NCBI GenBank assembly: GCA_028876495.1
Contig: JAGWRO010000097.1
Coordinates: 29,757-93,756 of the forward strand
DNA: 64,000 nt
Reading direction: 5' to 3'
Origin: Bacteroidota bacterium
GTDB taxonomy: Bacteria > Bacteroidota > Bacteroidia > Chitinophagales > Chitinophagaceae
Position numbers and translations under genes: made by a program. Each line of letters begins with the position of its first letter. Position 1 is the first letter of the stretch. A model generated the notes under the pieces. The model did not search any database, was not told where the DNA came from, and worked only from the letters and a program-made list of their open reading frames with translations. This document shows, piece after piece, positions 26,284-33,761 of the stretch.

Positions 26284-27273
26284 TTAATTCGATGGTGATC
26301 CAACTAATTCTGATTTCTTTTTCTTTTCTGCATAAGCAAGAGCGGCTTCCCTAACCCAGGCTCCTTCTTCATGTGATTCAATTCTTGCTTGCAGCCGCTC
26401 CTTATTGCATGGCCCGTTTCCTTTTATTACATTCCAAAATTCGTCCCAGTTGATTTTTCCAAAATCATAATGGCCACTTTCTTCGTTCCATTTCAAATCG
26501 GGATCAGGAATGGTAATGCCCAGAATATCTGCCTGCTCTTTGCACACATCCACGAACTTTTGTCTTAATTCATCATTTGAAAATCTTTTGATCTTCCATT
26601 TCATACTTTGTGCCGTATGCGACGAAGCATCATCATTCGGACCAAACATCATCAGGCTTGGCCACCACCAGCGATTTAATGCATCCTGGGCCATTGCTTT
26701 TTGTTCTTCACTTCCCCGGCATAGCGTTAATAATATTTCATAACCCTGTCTTTGATGAAAACTTTCTTCTTTACAAATACGAACCATAGCTCTTGCATAA
26801 GGCCCATAAGAAGCACGGCACAAAGGAACCTGGTTCATTATCGCAGCGCCGTCAACCAGCCAGCCAATAGCGCCTATATCTGCCCATGAAAGTGTAGGAT
26901 AATTAAAGATTGAAGAATATTTTGCACGACCGCTTAAAAGCTGGTCAACCATTTCTTCTCTCGAAATATTTAAAGTTTCTGCCGCGCAATACAAATACAA
27001 TCCATGCCCTGCTTCGTCCTGCACTTTGGCCAATAAAGTGGCCTTTCTTCTTAACGAAGGAGCACGTGTAATCCAATTCGCTTCCGGCAACATGCCAACG
27101 ATTTCACTATGTGCGTGCTGACTTATTTGCCTTATCAGCATTTTACGATAATCATCAGGCATCCAATCTTTTGGTTCAATTCTTATTTCCTGCTCAATTT
27201 TATCATCAAACCTTTCTAATTCTTTTGCTTCATCCATATGCGGAATGTTTGTTCTCAAAGTTACTGATTCCAA
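26284..27273 (-). CDS. paaA: Phenylacetyl-CoA epoxidase catalytic subunit PaaA
   Basis: The diiron oxygenase subunit that epoxidises the ring of phenylacetyl-CoA. The 329-residue protein has the metal-binding helices with [17 protein letters not shown] and [11 protein letters not shown], and the conserved [16 protein letters not shown] and [14 protein letters not shown]. Met13 is an alternative start. It is the second gene of the operon, 57 nt after paaE. Confidence 0.96.
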   Translation of the reverse strand: MESVTLRTNIPHMDEAKELERFDDKIEQEIRIEPKDWMPDDYRKMLIRQISQHAHSEIVGMLPEANWITRAPSLRRKATLLAKVQDEAGHGLYLYCAAETLNISREEMVDQLLSGRAKYSSIFNYPTLSWADIGAIGWLVDGAAIMNQVPLCRASYGPYARAMVRICKEESFHQRQGYEILLTLCRGSEEQKAMAQDALNRWWWPSLMMFGPNDDASSHTAQSMKWKIKRFSNDELRQKFVDVCKEQADILGITIPDPDLKWNEESGHYDFGKINWDEFWNVIKGNGPCNKERLQARIESHEEGAWVREAALAYAEKKKKSELVGSPSN

Positions 27274-27330
27274 AAGGTAAAATTTGTGACGAGAGGTTAA
27301 AAATAAAAAATGGCAAAATTTGCTGTTTCA

Positions 27331-28404
27331 CTAAGCCTGGTCATAATCTACCACCACTTTTTTGGTACGCGGATGCGATTGACAGGTAAGAATATAGCCT
27401 GCCTTTACTTCACTTTTTTCAAGCCCATAATTGGCTTCCATATCCACTCGACCTTCAATTAATTTGGCTTTACAGGTACAACAAACACCGCCTTTGCAGG
27501 CGAAAGGCAAATCAGCGCCATGATCAAGACCGGCATCCAAAATGGATTTACCATTATAATCCAATTTAAATTCAAAACTTCGCCCATCGATGCGCATGGT
27601 TATATTGCTGCCTTCTTCTTCAGTTGGCTTAACAGCCGTATAAATTTGAGTGTGCTCTTTGGTAGGAGTTGTAAACAATTCGAAATGAATTTTATCCGGA
27701 TCAATTCCCCATTTCAAAAGAAAATCTTTTGCAGAATAAATGAGAGGCTCAGGTCCGCAAATAAAAAAATTATCTACTGAATTAAAATTTACAAGTCGCG
27801 AGAGCGTTTCCAATTTTTCATCAGTAATTCTTCCGTTGTTAAATACACTTTCCGCGGTTTCCCTGCTAAAAACATAATGAACATTAAATCTTTGCAGGAA
27901 TTTGTCTTTTAGGGCTTCGAGTTGTTCTTTAAAAATGACAGAAGTGACCGTTTTATTGCCATAAAGGAGTGTAACCTGGCTTTCTTTTTCTGTGGCAAGA
28001 ATCGTTTTTATCAATGAAATAACAGGTGTAATGCCGCTGCCCGCTGCAATAAAAACGTAATTCTTTTTTTGGGAAACAATGATCGGCGTATAAAAATTTC
28101 CGGTCGGTGGCAATACTTCAAGCACATCACCTTCCTTTAATTCTTCATTGGCAAAAGTTGAAAAAATGCCTCCTTCTACTTTTTTTACAGCTACCCGCAA
28201 TTCATTTTCAGAAGGGCAACTGCAAATAGAATACGATCTACGAATTTCTTCCCCGTTAAAAGACTTTTTTAAAGTGATATTCTGCCCGGGAATAAACTGA
28301 AAATCCTTTTCAATTTCCTGGGCAATTTCAAATGCAATTGAAACACAATCGCTAGTTTCCTTCCTGATATCTTTTACTTTAAGTTGATGAAAATGTATCG
28401 CCAC
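27331..28404 (-). CDS. paaE: Phenylacetyl-CoA epoxidase reductase PaaE
   Basis: The electron-supplying subunit: an N-terminal FAD domain (RRSYSICSCP), an NAD(P)H domain (FIAAGSGITPVISLIK, FFICGPEPLIY) and a C-terminal plant-type 2Fe-2S ferredoxin (CKGGVCCTCKAK with a distal ILTCQSHP Cys). I place the start at GTG 28404 (357 aa, reading HFHQLKVKDIRKE from residue 4). The frame extends to ATG 28575, but that runs into the divergent gene, and a good -7 element (TACCTTTG, 28435-28428) lies inside the extension. It is the first gene of the operon. Confidence 0.93.
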   Translation of the reverse strand: MAIHFHQLKVKDIRKETSDCVSIAFEIAQEIEKDFQFIPGQNITLKKSFNGEEIRRSYSICSCPSENELRVAVKKVEGGIFSTFANEELKEGDVLEVLPPTGNFYTPIIVSQKKNYVFIAAGSGITPVISLIKTILATEKESQVTLLYGNKTVTSVIFKEQLEALKDKFLQRFNVHYVFSRETAESVFNNGRITDEKLETLSRLVNFNSVDNFFICGPEPLIYSAKDFLLKWGIDPDKIHFELFTTPTKEHTQIYTAVKPTEEEGSNITMRIDGRSFEFKLDYNGKSILDAGLDHGADLPFACKGGVCCTCKAKLIEGRVDMEANYGLEKSEVKAGYILTCQSHPRTKKVVVDYDQA

Positions 28405-28427
28405 GCGTTCAAACTTTTTATAATCTT

Positions 28428-28435
28428 CAAAGGTA
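28428..28435 (-). promoter_or_regulatory. -7 element of the paa operon promoter
   Basis: TACCTTTG on the minus strand, 23 nt before the GTG of paaE, matches TAnnTTTG. No good TTTG is seen 19-21 nt further upstream, so only half of the promoter is supported. Confidence 0.45.
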
Positions 28436-28524
28436 CGGCAACATTGAGGAATTCGTTTTTTATGGAATTGCAAGTCGTTGAAATAATCTCGTAATATAAT
28501 AAGTGTAAAAGAATTAAGAATGTC

Positions 28525-28532
28525 TAATTTTG
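28525..28532 (+). promoter_or_regulatory. -7 element of the JmjC-like gene promoter
   Basis: TAATTTTG matches TAnnTTTG and ends 20 nt before ATG 28553. If used, the upstream ATG at 28520 would not be transcribed. The -33 half is not recognisable. Confidence 0.4.
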
Positions 28533-28552
28533 CCGTTGAAAAATCGTTGCAA

Positions 28553-29440
28553 ATGCAATTACAATCAGTAGACAAGGTCGAAAATATTTCAGGAGAAGAT
28601 TTTAAAAAAAATTACTACCAGCCACAAAAACCGCTGGTAATTACAGAATTGGCAAAAGAATGGCCGGCTTATAAAAAGTGGTCGTGGGATTATTTTAAAG
28701 AAATTGTGGGTGACAAAAAAGTAGGCCTTTATAACAACATTAAAAGCGATGCTTATACGCCGATCAATACGGCTGATGATTACAAAACTTTTGGCGAATA
28801 TATTGATATGATCCAACAGGGGCCAGCCGCCTGGCGTATTTTTCTCTTTAATATTTTTGATCATGCACCCCAACTAATCAACGATTTTACATGGCCGGAA
28901 CACCTTATGACAGGTTTTGTAAAAAAATACCCTATGCTTTTTACAGGTGGCCAGACTTCGATCACCCATATGCATTTCGACATTGATCTTTCACATATTT
29001 TACATACCCAGTTCGGAGGAAGAAAAAGGGTTTTATTATTCAGGCACGAGGAGCAGCACAAACTCTACAGGAAACCTTTTGAAGTTTTAAGCCTTGCTGA
29101 TTTTTCAAATTATAGCAGTAATAATGGAACTCCTGATTATGAAAAATTTCCGGCGCTAAGGTATGCAGTCGGTTACGATTTGATCTTAAATCCGGGTGAA
29201 ACCTTATTCATGCCTGCTGGCTATTGGCACCACATGGAATACATTGACAGTGGATTTGCCATGAGTTTAAGAGCGCTTCAAAGTTCGCTTGGCGGAAAAG
29301 TACACGGAGTGTGGAATTTATTCGGAATGAGAAGTATTGATACTGTTTTGAAAAAAACGGCACCAAAATGGTGGTATGATTATAAAATAAAAAGGATTGA
29401 CGAACTCGCTAAGAAAGAGATAAAAAAATTTTCAAATTAA
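28553..29440 (+). CDS. Cupin-8/JmjC-like Fe(II)/2-oxoglutarate oxygenase
   Basis: A JmjC-type double-stranded beta-helix protein of about 295 residues. The first metal His-x-Asp is visible in THMHFDIDLSHILHTQFGGRKRVLLF and the distal His in FMPAGYWHHMEYI. The opening region (KPLVITELAKEWPAYKKWSWDYFKE) is typical of cupin-8 hydroxylases. The substrate, a protein or small molecule, is unknown. I prefer ATG 28553 because the upstream ATG 28520 precedes a -7 promoter element; the longer form adds 11 residues. It is divergent from the paa operon. Confidence 0.87.
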   Translation: MQLQSVDKVENISGEDFKKNYYQPQKPLVITELAKEWPAYKKWSWDYFKEIVGDKKVGLYNNIKSDAYTPINTADDYKTFGEYIDMIQQGPAAWRIFLFNIFDHAPQLINDFTWPEHLMTGFVKKYPMLFTGGQTSITHMHFDIDLSHILHTQFGGRKRVLLFRHEEQHKLYRKPFEVLSLADFSNYSSNNGTPDYEKFPALRYAVGYDLILNPGETLFMPAGYWHHMEYIDSGFAMSLRALQSSLGGKVHGVWNLFGMRSIDTVLKKTAPKWWYDYKIKRIDELAKKEIKKFSN

Positions 29441-29754
29441 ATATAATAAATATTGTTTTAATCAATAAATATATATTAATTTAGCATTCCGTCCTTTTCT
29501 CCTTTTCCTATTTTCAAAAAACCTTACACTATCCAATAAGAGCATTGTGGATTTTTTAATTTTTAAATAATTCGTTTAATTATAAATTACCTTTTATAAG
29601 ATTTTTAGCAGGAAAATAAACTTTTTCTTGTGGTTTCAGAGGTAAGCAAGGCCGGTGATTTTTATCACTGGCCATTTTTTTGCGGAATGGTTATTGCGTT
29701 TTTCCTATTTTTATACAGTCATAATTATTTTTAAGTCACGTTTAATTACATCAA
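29441..29754 (+). other. 314-nt intergenic region, possible small RNA
   Basis: The gap is very AT-rich with no ORF worth reporting. Its right third contains a strong terminator-like hairpin at 29650-29681, more than 200 nt after the upstream gene and 73 nt before the next. This could mark the end of a long 3' untranslated region or of a separate small RNA. Confidence 0.35.
29650..29681 (+). terminator. Rho-independent terminator hairpin
   Basis: GGCC-G-GTGAT, loop TTTT, then ATCAC-T-GGCC, followed by A and seven T. The stem is 10 bp including one G-T pair. This is the best terminator in the window. Confidence 0.8.
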
Positions 29755-30522
29755 ATGAGTTTATTGAACCAATCAGGCATCTCTGCCACTTCAGCAAAAG
29801 AAAATATTAAAGAAGAAGCCATCAACTATGAAATAGATGGTAAAAAGTACGACGGATACGTTTATTATAATGAAGAACAAAAAGGAAAGCGCCCTGCGAT
29901 TTTGGTAGTACATGAATGGTGGGGATTAAATGATTACAGCCGCAGGCGGGCAAAGCAATTGGCTGAACTTGGTTATATTTCAATGGCAGTGGATATGTTT
30001 GGAAATGGTAAAACTGCTGAAGATCCGACGGGTGCACAGAATCTGGCAATGCCGTTTTATAAAGACCCAACGCTCGCAAAAGCCAGGCTGGATCCTGCAA
30101 TTGCACTTTTAAAAACTTACCCGCAAACCGATGCTTCAAAAATGGGTGCTATTGGTTATTGTTTTGGTGGCTCTGTGGTATTAAACGCAGCAAAGCTTGG
30201 AGCTGATTTGAAAGGAGTGGTTTCTTTTCATGGAAGCTTAAGCGGTGTAAAACCCGTTAAGGATCTACTCAAGGCAAAAATTTTGGTTTGCCACGGAGCA
30301 GAAGATCCAATGGCAAATCCGGATGCTGCCGGATTTAAAAAAGACATGGATGCTGCCGGTGCTGATTATATTTTTAAAGTTTATCCAGGTGCTACTCACG
30401 CATTCAGCAATCCAAATGCAACGGCAAAAGGAGAAAAATACAATATGCCTATCAGGTATAATGAAGCAGCAGATAAAGCTTCATGGAATGATATGAAAGA
30501 TTTTTTTCAAAAAATATTCTAA
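29755..30522 (+). CDS. Dienelactone hydrolase family protein
   Basis: A 255-residue alpha/beta hydrolase with the dienelactone-hydrolase layout: the oxyanion segment VVHEWWGLNDYSR, the nucleophile elbow GYCFGGSVVL with Cys in place of Ser, the acid in CHGAEDPMANPD and the His in PGATHAFSNP. No signal peptide is evident, so it is probably cytoplasmic. The physiological ester or lactone is unknown. Confidence 0.92.
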   Translation: MSLLNQSGISATSAKENIKEEAINYEIDGKKYDGYVYYNEEQKGKRPAILVVHEWWGLNDYSRRRAKQLAELGYISMAVDMFGNGKTAEDPTGAQNLAMPFYKDPTLAKARLDPAIALLKTYPQTDASKMGAIGYCFGGSVVLNAAKLGADLKGVVSFHGSLSGVKPVKDLLKAKILVCHGAEDPMANPDAAGFKKDMDAAGADYIFKVYPGATHAFSNPNATAKGEKYNMPIRYNEAADKASWNDMKDFFQKIF

Positions 30523-30537
30523 AGAAATTAAGGAAAA

Positions 30538-30567
30538 CAGGAATTGTTGTTATTTATTTGTTCACTA
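30538..30567 (+). repeat. 30-nt dispersed 3'-end element (diverged)
   Basis: CAGGAATT-GTTGTT-ATTTATTTGTTCACTA. The right half matches the consensus at 13 of 16 positions. It lies 15 nt downstream of the dienelactone hydrolase gene in the same orientation. Confidence 0.5.
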
Positions 30568-30672
30568 ATAAAAAATGGGGCTTTATTGTAGAAGTAATGC
30601 CACAATATCCAATTAAAATCATTTAATAAAATTCTTCCGCTGTCAAAAAATCTGAACTACATCATTTCGTTT

Positions 30673-30680
30673 TAAATTTG
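30673..30680 (+). promoter_or_regulatory. -7 element four nt before the ABC transporter start
   Basis: TAAATTTG matches TAnnTTTG and is followed by CCTG and then ATG 30685. Transcription would begin at or next to the start codon, giving a leaderless mRNA. Confidence 0.45.
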
Positions 30681-30684
30681 CCTG

Positions 30685-32445
30685 ATGGCGGAAAATAAAC
30701 AGCGAAAAAAATTATTAGATCTTAGTGCATTGAAAAAAGTTTTTGCTTATGCATTGCCCTACAAAAACAAAATTTATCTTTCGGTATTTCTTTCTGTTAT
30801 TCTTGCCGTTCTTTCTCCGCTCCGGCCTTATTTAATTCAATACACCGTTAACCACTTTATTAAGGATAAGAATATGCATTGGCTTATCCTTATCACTATT
30901 ATACAAATAGGAATGCTGCTGGTAGAATCAGCCTTAAGTTTTTATTTTCGGTTTCTTACTTCATGGCTGGGGCAAACAGTGGTAAAGGATTTACGGGTGA
31001 CTGTTTATAAAAAAGTATTGAGTTTAAATCTGAGACAGTTTGATAAAACGCCGATTGGCACTCTAACCACCCGCACGATCAATGATATAGAATCTATCAA
31101 TGATATTTTTTCAAACGGATTGATTCCTATTATTTCTGATCTGCTTTCTATTATTTCTATTTTACTGTTTATGTTCTCGGCAGATTGGCGTTTGTCATTG
31201 ATCAGCCTTGTTCCTTTTCCCATACTTATTGTCGCCACTTATTTTTTTAAAGAAAGCGTAAATAAATCTTTTATTAAAGTGAGAAATGCGGTGGCTGCCT
31301 TAAATGCATTTGTGCAGGAACACATTACAGGAATGAGTGTAGTGCAGGCTTTCGCGGTAGAAGATAAAGAGTTTAATAAGTTTAACGCGATCAACAAACA
31401 ACATCGAAATGCCAACATAAAAGCCATTTTTGCTTATTCTGTTTTTTTTCCGATCGTAGAAATTGTGCTGGCGTTTTCAATCGGCTTACTGGTATGGTGG
31501 GGAGGAAATTATTCTGCCAATCCAGGTGTAATTATTTCTTTCATCATGTACCTAAATTTATTGTTCAGGCCGCTGAGAATGATCGCTGATAAATTTAATG
31601 TCCTCCAAATGGGAATGGTAGCGAGTGAAAGGGTTTTTAAAGTTTTGGAAAATGAAGATGTAACGCCCAATAAGCACCATGGAATTCATTCAGCAACAGT
31701 TGAGGGAAAAGTGGCGTTTAATCACGTTTGGTTTGCTTATAATAAAGAAGATTATGTTTTAAAAGATATTAATTTTTCCATTGCTCCTGCAGAAACTTTA
31801 GCGATCGTGGGGCACACAGGAAGCGGAAAAACTTCTATCATCAGTTTATTGAACCGCCTTTATCCGATCAACAAAGGAGAAATAAAAATTGATGATCATA
31901 ATATCCTTGATTATGATATTGATTTCCTGAGAAGCAGGATAGCAGTGGTTTTGCAGGATGTTTTTTTATTTAGTGGCTCGATATTGGATAATATTACCTT
32001 AAGAAATCCTGACATTAAAAAAAGTGATGCCATTGAAGCAGCAAAAATGATCGGCGTCCATAATTTTATTATGAAATTACCGGGAGGATACGATTTTAAT
32101 GTAATGGAACGCGGCTCTACACTTTCATTAGGCCAGCGTCAATTATTGTCATTTATCCGCGCGCTTTTATACAATCCTTCGATCCTGATTTTGGATGAAG
32201 CCACTTCTTCCATCGACAGTGAAAGTGAATTACTTATTCAACATGCCATTGATAAATTAATCAGTGGCCGCACTTCGATTGTGATCGCCCATCGTTTATC
32301 TACCATTCGCAAAGCCAGTAAAATCATGGTTCTTGATAAGGGAGAAATAAAAGAAATGGGCACCCACAACGAGTTGATGGCTTTGCAAGGTCATTATTTT
32401 AAACTTCACAATATGCAGTTTGAAATGCAGGAAAGTAATGTGTAG
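30685..32445 (+). CDS. ABC transporter, fused permease and ATPase
   Basis: A 586-residue half-transporter of the exporter type. Six N-terminal membrane spans (type-I exporter domain, about 25-310) are followed by the ATPase: Walker A GHTGSGKTS (about 375), the Q-loop VVLQDVFLF, signature LSLGQRQ, Walker B ILILDEATS and the switch His in IAHRLSTIRKA. It should work as a dimer exporting lipids or drugs; the substrate is unknown. A -7 promoter element sits only 4 nt before the ATG. Confidence 0.93.
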   Translation: MAENKQRKKLLDLSALKKVFAYALPYKNKIYLSVFLSVILAVLSPLRPYLIQYTVNHFIKDKNMHWLILITIIQIGMLLVESALSFYFRFLTSWLGQTVVKDLRVTVYKKVLSLNLRQFDKTPIGTLTTRTINDIESINDIFSNGLIPIISDLLSIISILLFMFSADWRLSLISLVPFPILIVATYFFKESVNKSFIKVRNAVAALNAFVQEHITGMSVVQAFAVEDKEFNKFNAINKQHRNANIKAIFAYSVFFPIVEIVLAFSIGLLVWWGGNYSANPGVIISFIMYLNLLFRPLRMIADKFNVLQMGMVASERVFKVLENEDVTPNKHHGIHSATVEGKVAFNHVWFAYNKEDYVLKDINFSIAPAETLAIVGHTGSGKTSIISLLNRLYPINKGEIKIDDHNILDYDIDFLRSRIAVVLQDVFLFSGSILDNITLRNPDIKKSDAIEAAKMIGVHNFIMKLPGGYDFNVMERGSTLSLGQRQLLSFIRALLYNPSILILDEATSSIDSESELLIQHAIDKLISGRTSIVIAHRLSTIRKASKIMVLDKGEIKEMGTHNELMALQGHYFKLHNMQFEMQESNV

Positions 32446-32466
32446 CTATTTACAAAACCTAATTTA

Positions 32467-32496
32467 CAGTAAACAAACAAATAAGACAGATTCTTA
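32467..32496 (-). repeat. 30-nt dispersed 3'-end element supplying a stop codon
   Basis: On the minus strand TAAGAATC-TGTCTT-ATTTGTTTGTTTACTG. The first three bases are the stop codon of the MBL-fold gene, and AATAAG/CTTATT can form a stem. It lies between convergent genes. Confidence 0.75.
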
Positions 32497-33282
32497 TTTT
32501 TTCCCTGGAATATTTATTTGCAAACCATCATAAGCCAATTGAATATTGGGTGGAATTTCAGCATTTATTTCATCGTGCAGCCCAAGCTGGTGGCTTATAT
32601 GAGTAAGATACGCCTGTGGAATTTGCAAATCTCCTGCTAAATCTATTGCTTCCTGAAGCGTAAAGTGAGAAATATGTTCTTTTTTACGCAATGCGTTTAC
32701 CACAAGAACGTCGCTGCCCTTTATTTTTTCTTTTTCTTCATCGCTAATCCTGTTTGCATCAGTGATGTAGGTAAAATTTCCAAAACGAAAACCTAAAACC
32801 GGCATGTTTAAATGATAAACAAGAATCGGGATAATGGGAATATCACCCACCACAAAAGGATCATCAGTGATAGTATTTAAATTTATTTGAGGAACCCCCG
32901 GATATTTATGATCGGCAAAAATGTAATAAAATTCGCGACGTAATGCTTCTTCCGTCAGTTTATTAGCATATACTTCAACTGCTTTTTTCTGGAAATAATT
33001 AAAGGCTTTTATATCATCAAGCCCTGCAATATGATCTTTATGCGGATGTGTAAAAATAACGGCATCAAGTTTTTTTACCTTTTCACGCAACATTTGCGTA
33101 CGGAAATCGGGCGTTGTATCTACCACCAAAGAAGTCCTTTCACTTTCTACCAAAATGCTGCTACGCAGTCTTTTGTCCTTTTCATTTTCTGAAGAACAAA
33201 CAGCACAATCACAGGCAATCATAGGAACACCGCCACTTGTACCGGTGCCTAAAAACGTAATTCGAAGATCAGGATAACTCAC
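32494..33282 (-). CDS. MBL-fold metal-dependent hydrolase (PhnP-like)
   Basis: A 262-residue beta-lactamase-fold hydrolase: GTGTSGGVPMIACDCAVC near the N-terminus (PhnP-type Cys pair), the metal motif THPHKDHIAGLDD, and HISHFTLQEA and THISHQLGLH. It is likely to hydrolyse phosphodiesters such as cyclic phosphates, by analogy with PhnP. The start is GTG 33282, reading SYPDLRITFLGTGTS from residue 2. The -7 box TATCTTTG ends only 4 nt before it, suggesting a leaderless message. The stop is supplied by the 30-nt element. Confidence 0.9.
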   Translation of the reverse strand: MSYPDLRITFLGTGTSGGVPMIACDCAVCSSENEKDKRLRSSILVESERTSLVVDTTPDFRTQMLREKVKKLDAVIFTHPHKDHIAGLDDIKAFNYFQKKAVEVYANKLTEEALRREFYYIFADHKYPGVPQINLNTITDDPFVVGDIPIIPILVYHLNMPVLGFRFGNFTYITDANRISDEEKEKIKGSDVLVVNALRKKEHISHFTLQEAIDLAGDLQIPQAYLTHISHQLGLHDEINAEIPPNIQLAYDGLQINIPGKK

Positions 33283-33286
33283 GCTT

Positions 33287-33294
33287 CAAAGATA
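33287..33294 (-). promoter_or_regulatory. -7 element four nt before the MBL hydrolase start
   Basis: TATCTTTG on the minus strand is followed by AAGC and then GTG 33282, so the transcript probably begins at or near the start codon. Confidence 0.45.
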
Positions 33295-33350
33295 AAATAT
33301 TTTATAGCGCCGCAGTTAATTAAGAGAATTTTTGAAGAGAAGAAACGGAT

Positions 33351-33656
33351 TTACTTTTCCAGAGTTGCATTTTTGGCTCTCACTTCATCGTATAATTTTT
33401 GAGAATCATGGGTAAGCGCGTCGTAGTTAATAGTTAAAGAAGGAATAATATCCATTAATGTGTTGATCCTTCCTTCAGGAATTAAAAATTTATTAAGGAC
33501 CACTACTTTTCTATCTTCCAAAATGCAATACCCGCTTTGAAAAGAGCCACGCTCGTATCGAACAATATAGCCCGCTTCGTCCAGAATTTTTTCAAGTTTG
33601 TTTAAAGTGGCCTGATTATATTTCAAAAGAAATTTTTTATTTTTTACTTCGAACAA
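33351..33656 (-). CDS. Conserved hypothetical protein (Bacteroidota type)
   Basis: A short, soluble protein of about 101 residues with the pattern LNKLEKILDEAGYIVRYERGSFQSGYCILEDRKVVVLNKFLIPEGRIN. I have seen this in Bacteroidota without assigned function. I chose TTG 33656 because the family is soluble and the upstream extension to ATG 33707 adds a hydrophobic stretch not expected in it. It is divergent from mutL. Confidence 0.65.
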   Translation of the reverse strand: MFEVKNKKFLLKYNQATLNKLEKILDEAGYIVRYERGSFQSGYCILEDRKVVVLNKFLIPEGRINTLMDIIPSLTINYDALTHDSQKLYDEVRAKNATLEK

Positions 33657-33731
33657 ATTTACAATAATCCAAAGAATATAAACCAGCTTATAACTTTTTA
33701 AAAGCAATAAACCCTTCCGTAAAATAAGAGT

Positions 33732-33739
33732 TAATTTTG
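33732..33739 (+). promoter_or_regulatory. -7 element of mutL
   Basis: TAATTTTG matches TAnnTTTG, 22 nt before the TTG start of mutL. The -33 half is not clear. Confidence 0.35.
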
Positions 33740-33761
33740 TATCTTAAAATTAAAATGAATT

